Of a stretch of DNA of 64,000 nt, positions 1 through 9,317 are shown piece by piece. The stretch spans positions 1,674,001 through 1,738,000 of the forward strand of contig NZ_JACMIA010000001.1 in assembly GCF_014252955.1 (NCBI RefSeq), written 5' to 3'. The stretch is from Stappia sp. 28M-7 (GTDB taxonomy: Bacteria > Pseudomonadota > Alphaproteobacteria > Rhizobiales > Stappiaceae). Made by a program: the position numbers and the translations under genes. The notes below the pieces were generated by a model that saw nothing but the letters and a program-made list of their open reading frames with translations, was not told where the DNA came from and did not search any database. The stretch's first letter is position 1. Each line of letters opens with the position of its first letter.

Positions 1-1785
1 CGCGACGAGCTGACCGAGGCCTACCGTTTCCTGCGGGCCGTGGAGCACCGCATCCAGATGGTCAACGACGAGCAGACGCATATCCTGCCGGCGGAACCCG
101 AGGCACGGGCGCGCGTCTCCCGGTTGATGGGCTTTGCCGAACTGGAGCCCTTCGAGGAAGAGCTGCGCACGCGGCTGAAACGGGTGCAGAAGCACTATTC
201 GGCCCTGTTCGAGAACGAGCCGGAACTGGCCTCCGACCTCGGCAATCTGGTCTTCACCGGCGACGACGACGACCCGGAGACGCTGGAGACCCTGACACGG
301 CTCGGCTACAAGCGGCCGAAAGAGGCTGGCAAGATCATCCGTGCCTGGCATTTCGGCCGGTATCCGGCGGTGCGCTCCTCAAAGGCGCGAGAGCGGCTGA
401 CCGAGCTGCACCCGGTGCTGATCTCGGCGCTGGCCAGCACCGACAATGCCGATCAGGCCCTGATCGCCTTCGACGGCTTCCTGTCGAAGCTTCCCGCCGG
501 CGTGCAGTTGTTCTCGCTGCTGCGCTCCAATCCGCAGCTTCTGAAGCTCCTGGCGACCGTGATGGGGGCAGCTCCCCGGATGGGCGAGGTGGTGTCCAAG
601 CGGGTGCATGTGCTCGATGCGGTGATGGACCCGGCCTTCTTCGGTGCCATGCCGACATCCGCCGAGTTCCGCGCCGGCCTTGCCCGCACGCTCGACCTTG
701 CCCGCTTCTACGAGGATGCGCTCGACAGGGCGCGCATCTTTGCGCAGGAGCAGCAGTTTCTGATCGGCCTGCGGCTGCTTTCCGACACGCTGAACGCCCA
801 TCAGGTGGGAGAGGCGCTGGCGCGTCTGGCCGAGACCGTTGTCGCCGGTCTGATGCCTTTCGTGATCGACCAGGTGGCTGAGAGCCATGGCCGGCTGCCC
901 GGTGCCGAATGGGCTGTGGTCGCCATGGGCAAGCTCGGCGGGCGCGAGATGACTGCGGCCTCCGATCTCGACCTGATCCTGCTTTACGACCACCCGGAAG
1001 ACGAGGCGGAGACCGATGGCAAGCGGCCGCTCGCGGCCAGCCAGTATTTCATCCGCCTGACCCAGCGGCTGGTCGCGGCTCTGTCCGCGCCAACAGCGGA
1101 GGGGCGCCTCTACGAGGTGGACTTTCGCCTGCGCCCGTCGGGCAATGCCGGGCCGCTGGCAACACGCCTTGCCGCATTCGAGGCCTATCAGGCCAAGGAG
1201 GCCTGGACCTGGGAGCATATGGCGCTGACCCGGGCGCGGGTGATCGCCCGGTCCTCCGACGCCTTTGCCGAGCGCATCGATGCCAATATCCGCGAGACGC
1301 TGGCGCGGCCTCGCGAGGCGGACAAGATCGCTACCGAAGTCGCCTCGATGCGCGGCCGGATCGAGGCGGAAAAGGGGACCTCGGATATCTGGGACCTGAA
1401 ACAGGTCGCGGGCGGTATGGTCGATGTCGAGTTCGTCGCCCAGTACCTGCAGCTCGTCAACGCGCAGGCGCATCCCGAAATCCTGTCGCAGACGACCGAG
1501 ACCGTGCTGGAAAGGGCGCGCGACGCCGGTTTGCTGTCCGCCGGAGACGCCGAGGTCTTGTTGCCCGCGATACGCCTGTACCACGCGCTGACGCAGGTGC
1601 AGCGTCTTACGCTGGAGGGGACCTTCAAGGCCGAGGCCGTGCCGAAGGGCGTGCGCGAGCTGCTTGTTCATGCCGGCGAGGCGCCGGACTTTTCTCATCT
1701 CGAGGCGATGCTCGCCGACCGGCAGAAGCAGGTGCGCGAGACGTTCGAGAAGCTGGTGGGCAAGGTCACCGCCAAGGCCGAGTGA
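1..1785 (+). CDS. glnE: Bifunctional glutamine synthetase adenylyltransferase/deadenylyltransferase, 3' part
   Basis: The frame is open from the first base, so the gene starts outside the window and 594 codons are visible; full GlnE proteins are about 950-1000 residues. GlnE adds AMP to and removes it from glutamine synthetase in response to PII signals. The visible part begins at the end of the N-terminal deadenylylating domain (FLRAVEHRIQM). It continues through the helical linker and carries the C-terminal nucleotidyltransferase domain with AMGKLGGREMTAASDLDLI, whose G-G-R-E...S-D-x-D pattern is the catalytic metal-binding motif. A later EFVAQYLQL segment is also typical of the family. No defects are seen. 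Confidence 0.95.
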   Translation, partial: RDELTEAYRFLRAVEHRIQMVNDEQTHILPAEPEARARVSRLMGFAELEPFEEELRTRLKRVQKHYSALFENEPELASDLGNLVFTGDDDDPETLETLTRLGYKRPKEAGKIIRAWHFGRYPAVRSSKARERLTELHPVLISALASTDNADQALIAFDGFLSKLPAGVQLFSLLRSNPQLLKLLATVMGAAPRMGEVVSKRVHVLDAVMDPAFFGAMPTSAEFRAGLARTLDLARFYEDALDRARIFAQEQQFLIGLRLLSDTLNAHQVGEALARLAETVVAGLMPFVIDQVAESHGRLPGAEWAVVAMGKLGGREMTAASDLDLILLYDHPEDEAETDGKRPLAASQYFIRLTQRLVAALSAPTAEGRLYEVDFRLRPSGNAGPLATRLAAFEAYQAKEAWTWEHMALTRARVIARSSDAFAERIDANIRETLARPREADKIATEVASMRGRIEAEKGTSDIWDLKQVAGGMVDVEFVAQYLQLVNAQAHPEILSQTTETVLERARDAGLLSAGDAEVLLPAIRLYHALTQVQRLTLEGTFKAEAVPKGVRELLVHAGEAPDFSHLEAMLADRQKQVRETFEKLVGKVTAKAE

Positions 1786-1810
1786 GCGGCGCAGCGGCCG
1801 ACAAGACGGG

Positions 1811-1832
1811 GCGACGCGCCTGGGCGCGTCGC
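1811..1832. terminator. Hairpin between glnE and the convergent SRPBCC gene
   Basis: A perfect 10-bp inverted repeat (GCGACGCGCC, TG, GGCGCGTCGC) sits 25 bp after the glnE stop and 23 bp after the stop of the convergent gene. There is no clear T-tract on either side, so it may act as a weak bidirectional terminator or an mRNA 3' end. Confidence 0.55.
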
Positions 1833-1855
1833 CTCTGCCGGGCAGTGGGCAGGGT

Positions 1856-2332
1856 CTATCGCGACTTCAACAGCTCAAGCGCATAGGCGTCTAGCTGTTC
1901 CGATACCGTGCCCCAGCCGTCGTGGAAGCCCATGTCCTCGTGGGTCTTGCGGGCGTCGGTCGAGCGGTGCCGGGCGATTGCGGTGTAGGTCGTGCCGCCA
2001 TTGCCATCATCCTCCAGCAGCAGGATGGCCGTCATGAACGGATCCGGGGCGGGCTTCCAGTCCTCGGTGTAGGCATCGGTGAAAACCAGCTTCTCCTCCG
2101 GGACCACCTCGAGGAACACGCCCTCGTTCGCCATCTCGTTGCCTTCCACCTCGAAGGTGGTGTTGAAGCGGCCGCCGACCCGCAGGTCGATCTCGCAGGC
2201 AGTGACCTTGTGGGGCCGTGGCACGAAGAAGTGCTTGATGTGCTCGGGTGTCGTCCAGCATTCCCACAGGATCGAACGCGGCGCCTTGAGCGTGCGCTTC
2301 AGGATGAGATCGGTTTCCGGATCAAGTTTCAT
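1856..2332 (-). CDS. SRPBCC (AHSA1-like) family protein
   Basis: A 158-residue protein of the START/Bet v1-like fold, activator-of-Hsp90 type. The N-terminal strand (LILKRTLKAPRSILWECWT), the central VGGRFNTTFEVEGNE and the C-terminal helix ending in ALELLKSR match this family in order and length. Its molecular role is usually unknown; members often pair with an ArsR regulator. It overlaps the upstream ArsR gene by 11 bp, so the two are one transcript and probably translationally coupled. Substrate and reaction cannot be read from the sequence. Confidence 0.85.
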   Translation of the reverse strand: MKLDPETDLILKRTLKAPRSILWECWTTPEHIKHFFVPRPHKVTACEIDLRVGGRFNTTFEVEGNEMANEGVFLEVVPEEKLVFTDAYTEDWKPAPDPFMTAILLLEDDGNGGTTYTAIARHRSTDARKTHEDMGFHDGWGTVSEQLDAYALELLKSR

Positions 2333-2669
2333 CGTTTCTCTCTTTCACGATCTTGGCGACATAGGCGTCGAACTGGTCCATGCGGGACGTCCAGAGCGAC
2401 TGCTGTTCCACCAGCCAATGAGTGACGGGCGCTATCCCGTCCGCCGCAAGCCGGCAGTATCTCACGCGTCCCTTCTTCGTCGTCTCGATCAGCCCGGCCG
2501 CTTCCAGCCTGGACAGGTGACCCATGAACGAAGGGAGGGCCATGGCGTGAGCCGAGGCCAGTTCACTCACCGATGCAGGACCTCGTGCGAGGCGGGAGAC
2601 CACCGCCCTGCGGGTTTCGTCGCCAAGAGCGGCGAACTTGAGGTTCAGGTCCGGATCATGCTTAGCCAT
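2322..2669 (-). CDS. ArsR-family winged-helix transcriptional regulator
   Basis: A 115-residue single-domain DNA-binding protein. LKFAALGDETRRAVVSRLARG at the N-terminus and the recognition-helix region LASAHAMALPSFMGHLSRLEAAGLI are typical of ArsR proteins. No cysteine pair of the metal-sensing type is visible, so it belongs to the non-metal branch that is commonly co-transcribed with AHSA1-like genes. It is the first gene of a two-gene operon. Two TTAG-N6-GCCTAA elements at and upstream of its start codon suggest autoregulation. Confidence 0.88.
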   Translation of the reverse strand: MAKHDPDLNLKFAALGDETRRAVVSRLARGPASVSELASAHAMALPSFMGHLSRLEAAGLIETTKKGRVRYCRLAADGIAPVTHWLVEQQSLWTSRMDQFDAYVAKIVKERNDET

Positions 2670-2677
2670 TCGCCTAA
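2662..2677. promoter_or_regulatory. Putative ArsR operator 1, overlapping the start codon
   Basis: TTAGCCATTCGCCTAA has TTAG/CTAA arms and covers the arsR-type start codon at 2667-2669. It shares TTAG......GCCTAA, with the same 16-bp length, with a second element at 2711-2726. Inferred autoregulatory site. Confidence 0.35.
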
Positions 2678-2710
2678 CTATCCATTCGTCGTGAAGAGGT
2701 CAATTGAAAT

Positions 2711-2726
2711 TTAGGTCATTGCCTAA
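2711..2726. promoter_or_regulatory. Putative ArsR operator 2
   Basis: TTAGGTCATTGCCTAA is an inverted repeat (TTAGG/CCTAA, 6-bp spacer) about 45 bp upstream of the ArsR start codon. It lies within a longer imperfect repeat (GAAATTTAGG ... CCTAAGTTTC). It resembles the element at 2662-2677. Confidence 0.4.
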
Positions 2727-2780
2727 GTTTCAAAAAGGTGCGAGCTCGGCGGCGTGATGTCGCAGGGGGGCAGCCGCGCA

Positions 2781-2810
2781 AAAGAGAAAGGGCCCGCTAT
2801 GCGGACCCTT
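2781..2810 (-). terminator. Intrinsic terminator of the histidine kinase gene
   Basis: Read leftward, a 10-bp stem with one mismatch (AAGGGTCCGC, ATA, GCGGGCCCTT) is followed by TTCTCTTT. This is the usual arrangement of a factor-independent terminator, about 55 bp after the stop of the kinase gene. Confidence 0.7.
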
Positions 2811-2864
2811 CGTGTCGGATGGGAGTGGATAGAGCGGGAGAGGAAGGGGAGTGCCTCCGCCTCG

Positions 2865-5222
2865 TCACGCTGCCTTGATGGCCGGGCGCGCTTCCACCGG
2901 CAGGGTGACGGTCACCGTGGTTCCCTTGCCGACGCTGGAACGAATTTCCATCGTGCCGCCATGCATCTTCACCAGCGACTGGGCAATGGCGAGGCCCAAG
3001 CCCGATCCCTTGTGCGTCTTGGTGAACTGGTTCTCCACCTGGACGAAGGGCTTGGCCAAGCGGGCGATGTCGCTTTCCCGAATGCCGATGCCGGTGTCGG
3101 AGATGGCGATGACCACGGCGTCGGCGGCATCCATCCGGCCATGGGTCGCGGCCAGCGTCACCGAACCGTTGTCGGGCGTGAACTTGACCGCATTGGCGAG
3201 CAGGTTGAGCAGCACCTGCTTGACCGCGCGCCGGTCGGCGGAGAGCGTCAGGCCTTCCTCGGTCTCGCTGGTGACGGTGATGGCCTTTTCGGCGGCGGCG
3301 GCGGAGATGATGCGCGTGACGTCGGTGACGATCGCGCCGAGGTTGACCGCCTCGCGCTTCAGCTCCATGCGTCCGGCTTCGATCTTCGACATGTCGAGAA
3401 TGTCGTTGATGACGTTCAGCAGGTAGCGGCCGCTGTCGTGGATGTCCGTGCAGTATTCGCGGTACTTGTCGGAGCCGAGCGGGCCGAACATGCCCTGGTC
3501 CATGATCTCCGAGAAGCCGATGATCGCGTTGAGCGGCGTGCGCAGCTCGTGGGAGATGTTGGCCAGGAACTCGGACTTGGCCTGGTTGGCCTCTTCCGCC
3601 TTGGTCTTCTCTTCCGAGTACTTCTCGGCGAGTTCCACCAGCTGCTGGGCCTGCACTTCCAGCTTCTGGCGCGACTGGCGCAGGTCGGCGACCGTGGCCA
3701 TCAGCCGGCGCTCGCTCTCCATCAGCTTTTCCTCGTGGCGCTTCAGCGCCGTGATGTCCGTGCCGACGGAGACGAAGCCGCCATCCTTGGTCCGGCGCTC
3801 GGAAATCTGCAACCAGCGGCCGTCGGCCAACTGCGCCTCATAGGAGGAGGAGGGGTCGGACGCGTCGCTGCCGATGGTCGGGCTCGCCGACACAACGGTC
3901 TGGCGGGCTGCGGCCATCACCTGTGCATAGGGCGTGCCGGCCTTGATCGCGGAATTCGGCAGGTTGTGCAGCGTCTGGTAGTTCGAGTTGCACATCACCA
4001 GGCGGTTCTCGGTGTCCCACAGTACGAAGGCTTCCGAGATCGTTTCGATGGCATCGCGCAGGCGCAGGTCCGCGGTGCGGCTCTGCTCGGCAAGCTGCTT
4101 CTGCTCGGTGACGTCGATGCAGATGCCGATCAGGTGCGGCTCGGCGATGCCCGGCTCGCTCTGGACTTCGGCGCGGGCGCGCAGCCACACCCAGTCGCCA
4201 TTGGCATGGCGCATGCGGAACATGCGGTCGACGGTGGTCTCGCCGGTCTCGAGCAGCGACTCCGCCAGCTCGTAGAGATCGATGTCGTCCGGATGGGCGA
4301 GGGCGGAAATCTCCGCAAAGCCGAGAATGTCGTCGCGCGGCTGCAGGCCCAGCATCTCGTAGAGCGAGGCGGACCAGAAGATGCGGCCGCGGGAAAGATC
4401 CCAGTCGAACAGGCCGCAGCGGCCGCGATTGAGCGCCAGGTCGATCCGTGCACGGGTGGCGGCATAGATCTGGTCGGCCTGCTCGGCGCGGGTTGCCTGG
4501 GCGAAGAAGGCGTAGATGAGGACCAGAAGAACCGACGCGGTGCCGACGAACAGCGTGACGTTGGCCGAAACACTGGCCCGCCAATCGGCGAAGATCATGT
4601 CCTTCGACTGGATGAGGGCGACCATGCCGAGGCGGCCATCGAGGTGATGGACAGTGGCGTAGGATTCATCCGGCTCTCCAGCGGAGACGGTCAGAACGCC
4701 GGCACGGGCCCCGAAGACGGTCAGCGGCTGTCCGGCGCCGAGCAGGTCGGCGAGCGGGCGCCCCTCGAGATCGGAGCGGATCGGCGCGGTGGCCATGATC
4801 ACGCCGTCCGGGTCGGCGACGAGGATGCGGCGGCCGTCGCCGGTGGCGCGCGGCGGGAGGCTGTCGGCGAGGGCGGCCTGAAGAGCCGTGCTGAAACCTT
4901 GCTGCGGCAGTGCTGCCTCGGCGGTCGACAGGCGCGCGGCCAGCGTGGTTGCGATCATCGTCAGGTCGTCGCGGGCCCGCAGATCGGTTTCCTCATGCTC
5001 ATAGGAGAGCGTGAGGGCGCGATAGGTGGCAAGGGTCGCGATGAAGACGACGCAAAGGATGGGAATGGCGCGACGGAAGAACGGTTCCGCAGTCAGCAGA
5101 CGCTGATAGGCGGGCTGCGCCAGCAGGCGGATGTGCCCGGTCAGCGACTGCGAGTCACGCTGTCTTTTCAACATGTCCGCGAATCGACGCGCGGACGCAG
5201 CCCCTGCAAAGGCACGCGCCAT
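2865..5222 (-). CDS. PAS-domain sensor histidine kinase of the PleC/DivJ/PdhS type
   Basis: A 785-residue inner-membrane kinase. The order is: TM helix near residues 52-73, a periplasmic domain, TM near 220-240, PAS/PAC about 257-380, second PAS about 385-500, coiled coil about 490-550, HisKA with the phospho-accepting HELRTPLNAIIGF histidine near 558, and HATPase with DTGIGI and GSGLGLAIA. The sequence after the histidine (FGPLGSDKYREYC, LLNVINDILDMSKIEAGR) is the hallmark of the kinases that act on DivK/PleD-like regulators in alphaproteobacterial cell-cycle control. ATG at 5222 has a GGGGG element upstream and is preferred to an in-frame TTG at 5267. No response regulator gene is adjacent. 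Confidence 0.88.
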   Translation of the reverse strand: MARAFAGAASARRFADMLKRQRDSQSLTGHIRLLAQPAYQRLLTAEPFFRRAIPILCVVFIATLATYRALTLSYEHEETDLRARDDLTMIATTLAARLSTAEAALPQQGFSTALQAALADSLPPRATGDGRRILVADPDGVIMATAPIRSDLEGRPLADLLGAGQPLTVFGARAGVLTVSAGEPDESYATVHHLDGRLGMVALIQSKDMIFADWRASVSANVTLFVGTASVLLVLIYAFFAQATRAEQADQIYAATRARIDLALNRGRCGLFDWDLSRGRIFWSASLYEMLGLQPRDDILGFAEISALAHPDDIDLYELAESLLETGETTVDRMFRMRHANGDWVWLRARAEVQSEPGIAEPHLIGICIDVTEQKQLAEQSRTADLRLRDAIETISEAFVLWDTENRLVMCNSNYQTLHNLPNSAIKAGTPYAQVMAAARQTVVSASPTIGSDASDPSSSYEAQLADGRWLQISERRTKDGGFVSVGTDITALKRHEEKLMESERRLMATVADLRQSRQKLEVQAQQLVELAEKYSEEKTKAEEANQAKSEFLANISHELRTPLNAIIGFSEIMDQGMFGPLGSDKYREYCTDIHDSGRYLLNVINDILDMSKIEAGRMELKREAVNLGAIVTDVTRIISAAAAEKAITVTSETEEGLTLSADRRAVKQVLLNLLANAVKFTPDNGSVTLAATHGRMDAADAVVIAISDTGIGIRESDIARLAKPFVQVENQFTKTHKGSGLGLAIAQSLVKMHGGTMEIRSSVGKGTTVTVTLPVEARPAIKAA

Positions 5223-5405
5223 CGTAATGGCCCCCGATGTGTCGATTTTGCCGCAAACAGAACGCAACCGGCGCTCGAATCATTTTCATTTGAATCGCAT
5301 TCGACGGTTTTGTCCAGAGTCCCCCAAGAAAAATATAGTTAATGGAAGCTTAACGCGATTTGCAGAGTGCACAACTCTTACGAGTCCCGCGCGGCCAACA
5401 TGAAA

Positions 5406-5447
5406 CGGGCCGCCGGGGCGGTCTGGGATGACTGCCCGGGCGGCCCG
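5406..5447 (-). terminator. Long hairpin downstream of pepN
   Basis: An 18-bp stem with two mismatches (arms 5406-5423 and 5430-5447, six-base loop) lies 28 bp after the pepN stop. Read leftward it is followed by TTTCATGTT, a modest U-rich run. Probable terminator. Confidence 0.65.
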
Positions 5448-5475
5448 AAAGCCTGATTCGAACGGGTATTGCGCC

Positions 5476-8121
5476 TTACTGCAGGCAGCGCTCGACGATG
5501 TCGCGCATGTCGACGGAAAGATCCGTTTCCGCCGCAAGACCCCGAAGGGCGGCCTCGGCCTGGGCACGTCGTCCGGGCTCCAGCGCCCGCCAGGAGCGGA
5601 AGGCCGACATCATCCGCGCAGCTGCTTGCGGGTTGCGCCGGTCGAGATCGCGAGCGAAGTCCGCCACGAAGGCAAAGCCGGCACCGTCCGGGCGGTTGAA
5701 CTGGCTCTGGTTGCCGCTGGCGAAAGCTCCGACCAGTGCGCGGACGCGGTTCGGGTTGCCGGGCGAGAAGGCCGGATGCCCGGTGAGGTCGCGAACCCGG
5801 TCGAGGGTCGAGGCATTGGGCGCGGTTGCCTGCACCATGAACCACTTGTCCATGGCAAGCGGTACCGCGCGGTAGCGCTCCTCATAGGCGGCAAGCGCCG
5901 CGTCCCGGCCCGGCAGAGCGGCATGGGTAAGCACCGACAGCGCGGCGAAGCGGTCCGTCATGTTGTCGCTTGCCTCGAAATGGGTCTGCACGAGGGCGCT
6001 GCCGACCGGATCCGAGCCGTGGCCCAGGTAGTCGAGCAGCGTGTTGCGCAGGGCCCGGCGACCGGCCGAGCGGGCATCGGGGGAGAACTCCGCCTCGTCC
6101 CGCATCGCCTCGTAGGTGGCCCGGATCGTCGGAGCGATGCCGTCGGCGATGGCGCGGCGGAAGGCGGCACGCGCCGCATGAATGGCATCGGGATCCACGT
6201 CGTGACCGATCTCGCGCGCAATGTCGGCCTCGCCCGGAAGTTGCAGACACAGGGCCCGGAAGGCCGGCTCGAGGCTGTCGTCGGCGACATTGGCGGCGAA
6301 GGCTTCGATCAGCGCCGGGCTGACCGCCACGGCTTCCTGCCGGGCGGTGCCGGCCGTTGCTGCGATCAGGGCCGTCATCACGACGCTTTGCAGGGCCTCC
6401 CAGCGATTGAAGGGATCCTTGTCGTTTGCCGCAAGGAACAGGAGATCGCTCTCGCCGAGATCGCTCTTGAGCGAGACCGGCGCCGAGAAACCGCGCAGCA
6501 GCGAGGGAATGGGGCGCTCGGTGAGACCGGTGAAGACCACGGTCTGCACCGGGTTGCGGATGTGCAGCACATCTCCTGTCTGGTCCGCGCCGGTGATTGC
6601 TGCCGGCACGAGTTCCTCGCCGTCCGATCCCATAAGGCCGACGCGCACGGGAATGTGCATCGGCTTCTTGTCAGGCTGCTTGGGCGAGGGGGGGAGCTGT
6701 TGCCTGAAAGTGAGCGTGAGGCGTCCGGCTTCGGTCTCGTATGTGCTGTCGACCTTGAGCACAGGCGTTCCGGCCTGTTCGTACCACAGGGAGAACTGGT
6801 CGAGATCGAGCCCGCTTGCCTCCTGGAAACAGGCAAGGAACGCCTCGATCGTGGTCGCCTCGCCATCATGGCGGCGGAAGTAGAGGTCCATGCCCGCCCG
6901 AAATGCCTCGTCGCCGATGAGGCATTTCAGCATGCGGACGACTTCCGCGCCCTTCTCGTAGACGGTGGCCGTGTAGAAGTTGTTGATCTCGTGATAGAGG
7001 CGCGGGCGCACCGGATGGGCGAGGGGGCCGGCATCTTCCGGGAATTGGTGCGACTTCAGCAGACGGACGTCAGCGATGCGCTTGACCGCGCGCGAGCGCA
7101 TGTCGGCCGAGAATTCCTGGTCGCGAAAGACGGTCAGGCCTTCCTTCAGGCAGAGCTGGAACCAGTCACGGCAGGTGATGCGATTGCCCGTCCAGTTGTG
7201 GAAGTACTCGTGGGCGATGACGGTCTCGATGCCCGCATAATCCTGGTCGGTTGCCGTCTCCGGGCGGGCCAGCACGTATTTGTCGTTGAAGATGTTGAGG
7301 CCCTTGTTCTCCATCGCCCCCATGTTGAAGTCCGACACGGCGACGATGTTGAACACGTCGAGATCATAGGCCCGGCCGAAGACCTCCTCGTCCCAGCGCA
7401 TGGAGCGCTTCAGGCTGTCCATCGCCCAGTCGCAGGCGCCCTCGTTGCCGTGCTCGACATAGATGTTGAGCGCAACGTCGCGGCCCTCGCAGGTCCGGAA
7501 GCTGTCGCTGACGCAGGCAAGGTCTCCCGCGACCATGGCAAAGAGGTAGGCGGGCTTGGGGTGCGGGTCGTGCCAGATCGCATAATGGCGGTCGGTTCCC
7601 GGTATGGTGCCGCTTTCCACGGGATTGCCGTTGCCCAGCAGCACCGGCGCCTCGCCGAGCCGCGCCTCGATCCTGGTGGTGTAGACGGCCAGGCAGTCGG
7701 GCCGGTCGAGGAAATAGGTGATCCGCCGGAAGCCTTCCGCCTCGCACTGGGTGCAATAGGTGCCGTTCGAGCGATAGAGACCCATCAGCTTGGTGTTGGC
7801 ATCGGGATCAAGCGTCGTCTCGATCTCCAGCGTGAAGGGCCTTGAGGGGGGCGATGTGATTTCCAGCCGGTTCGGAGTGACGGCGAAGTCGGCATCCGCC
7901 AGAACCCGGCCATCAAGCGATAGGGCGGTCAGACGGAGCTCGTCGCCATCGAGAACCAGGGGCGTCCCTGCTGCCGTGTCGTCCGCCCGCTCCACCGCCA
8001 GCCGAGCCCGCACCTTCGCCGAGCGAGGTGCCAGGCGAATGTCGAGATGAACAGTGGAAATGCGATAGGCCGGTGCCCGGTAGTCTTCCAGGCGAACGGG
8101 AGCGGGGGATTCGGGGCGCAT
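5476..8121 (-). CDS. pepN: Aminopeptidase N (M1 family)
   Basis: An 881-residue zinc metallopeptidase of the usual PepN length, cytoplasmic (no signal peptide), releasing N-terminal amino acids from peptides. The substrate-anchoring GAMEN motif is at about residues 268-272. The zinc site HEYFH starts at His304, with the third ligand Glu at 327 (KEGLTVFRDQEFS). The C-terminal helical repeat typical of bacterial PepN follows. ATG at 8121 is preceded by AGGAAGGAG at good spacing. The arylformamidase-like gene upstream on the same strand is 121 bp away, so it may or may not share a transcript. Confidence 0.96.
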   Translation of the reverse strand: MRPESPAPVRLEDYRAPAYRISTVHLDIRLAPRSAKVRARLAVERADDTAAGTPLVLDGDELRLTALSLDGRVLADADFAVTPNRLEITSPPSRPFTLEIETTLDPDANTKLMGLYRSNGTYCTQCEAEGFRRITYFLDRPDCLAVYTTRIEARLGEAPVLLGNGNPVESGTIPGTDRHYAIWHDPHPKPAYLFAMVAGDLACVSDSFRTCEGRDVALNIYVEHGNEGACDWAMDSLKRSMRWDEEVFGRAYDLDVFNIVAVSDFNMGAMENKGLNIFNDKYVLARPETATDQDYAGIETVIAHEYFHNWTGNRITCRDWFQLCLKEGLTVFRDQEFSADMRSRAVKRIADVRLLKSHQFPEDAGPLAHPVRPRLYHEINNFYTATVYEKGAEVVRMLKCLIGDEAFRAGMDLYFRRHDGEATTIEAFLACFQEASGLDLDQFSLWYEQAGTPVLKVDSTYETEAGRLTLTFRQQLPPSPKQPDKKPMHIPVRVGLMGSDGEELVPAAITGADQTGDVLHIRNPVQTVVFTGLTERPIPSLLRGFSAPVSLKSDLGESDLLFLAANDKDPFNRWEALQSVVMTALIAATAGTARQEAVAVSPALIEAFAANVADDSLEPAFRALCLQLPGEADIAREIGHDVDPDAIHAARAAFRRAIADGIAPTIRATYEAMRDEAEFSPDARSAGRRALRNTLLDYLGHGSDPVGSALVQTHFEASDNMTDRFAALSVLTHAALPGRDAALAAYEERYRAVPLAMDKWFMVQATAPNASTLDRVRDLTGHPAFSPGNPNRVRALVGAFASGNQSQFNRPDGAGFAFVADFARDLDRRNPQAAARMMSAFRSWRALEPGRRAQAEAALRGLAAETDLSVDMRDIVERCLQ

Positions 8122-8242
8122 GAAGGCTCCTTCCTGCGGCGCTGTGGTCTACGGCCACCGAGATTGCGGGAGGGCCGGACCGGGCGCATTGACAAGGGTC
8201 ATCGGGCGGCCGGCGTCGCGACAACCGACGCGGCCCAGGGGG

Positions 8243-9070
8243 TCAGCAGATCGACCGCGCCATCTCGGCGAGACGCAGGGTCAGGTCGCTGTCCGGGTCG
8301 GCCAGCGGTGCAATGACGGTGAAATGGTTGTCCTGGCCTCGGATGTCGAGCTCGGTAGCCACGCCGCCGCGCTGCCAGATGTCCGCGATCACCCGCGACT
8401 GGCGAATGAACTCGGACGATTCGCCCCCGCCAACGGCCGCGACAAGGCGCGTGCCCGGCTGGGCGGCGAATGCGATCGGCGAAACATCGATCGCTTCCTT
8501 ACGGTCGAGGCGCAGCTTTTCGTTCAGCGACGTGCCGATCAGCGGCTGGAGATCGAAGACGCCGGAAATGGCCAGCCCGGCCGGAACGAGGCCGCGCGGC
8601 AATCCGCGGCTGCCCCAGTCGGTGGCAAGCAGCGCTGCGGTCAGCTGACCGCCCGCGGAGTGGCCATAGGCCAGCACAGGACGGCGATACCTCTCCCAGA
8701 GATGAGCGACGAGCCGCCGGATCTCCTCCACGATGTCGCCGACGCGCACCTGCGGGCAGAGCGAATAGCTGGGAACGGCGACGGGAATGCCATGGGCATT
8801 GAGGCCCTTGGCCATGTGGGAGAAGAACGTCCGGTCGAGGCCCTGCCAATAACCGCCGTGGATGAACAGGCCCAGCGGCCCGCGCTCCGGCATGCCGGTC
8901 TCGGGGAGAAAGAGGTCGTAGACCGTCCGCTCTCCCAGCTCATAGGCCGTGGCGAGCGTGCAATTGGCCTCGCTGCGATAGTGCGCGGCATCGCGCGCCC
9001 AGCCCTCGATGATCGCGGGATGCTCGGGCACCAGTGCCCGGTTGTTGTATTCGGCCTCGTAGTCGATCAC
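8243..9070 (-). CDS. Alpha/beta hydrolase, kynurenine formamidase (arylformamidase)-like
   Basis: A 275-residue protein with the oxyanion-hole motif HGGYW, the nucleophile elbow GHSAGG and a C-terminal GQDNHF supplying the catalytic histidine. This motif set is seen in the alpha/beta-hydrolase class of arylformamidases and small esterases. The start is taken as GTG at 9070 (VIDYEAEYNNRALVPEHP) because GGGAG lies seven bases upstream. The longer frame to 9319 has low-complexity, non-homologous-looking sequence. Kynurenine-pathway genes are not adjacent, so the substrate is uncertain. Confidence 0.75.
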   Translation of the reverse strand: MIDYEAEYNNRALVPEHPAIIEGWARDAAHYRSEANCTLATAYELGERTVYDLFLPETGMPERGPLGLFIHGGYWQGLDRTFFSHMAKGLNAHGIPVAVPSYSLCPQVRVGDIVEEIRRLVAHLWERYRRPVLAYGHSAGGQLTAALLATDWGSRGLPRGLVPAGLAISGVFDLQPLIGTSLNEKLRLDRKEAIDVSPIAFAAQPGTRLVAAVGGGESSEFIRQSRVIADIWQRGGVATELDIRGQDNHFTVIAPLADPDSDLTLRLAEMARSIC

Positions 9071-9317
9071 GCGTTCGCTCCCGTGTGTAGAGAAGTCTCT
9101 TAGCGGCTGTGCCGTGCCGAGTACAGAGACGGCGGGGTGCGCGTCCCGGGGGCGAGGGGAATATCCGTCCGGTTGTTGGCGACCATGAGATCGGTCGTGC
9201 AGGGTCGCGTTTCGGTCGCAATCCGCGCTATTGTGCCGGGAAAGGTAACGACCGGCGTATGACGCGAATGCGGGCGGGATATCTGGCGGGCACAGTGCAG
9301 GGACGGCGCAGCTACGC

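Noticed and set aside
2754-5342. Long rightward open frame of 862 codons
   Set aside because: It is antisense to the complete histidine kinase gene, shows no domain and has arginine/glycine/histidine-rich composition typical of a shadow frame in high-GC DNA.
5428-7845. Long rightward open frame of 805 codons
   Set aside because: Antisense to pepN, which has a full set of M1 motifs; no recognisable domain of its own.
9071-9317. Possible small gene or RNA in the 247-bp gap between hydrolase and cyclase genes
   Set aside because: No ORF with a ribosome-binding site, no stable hairpin with T-tract; most likely just the divergent promoters.
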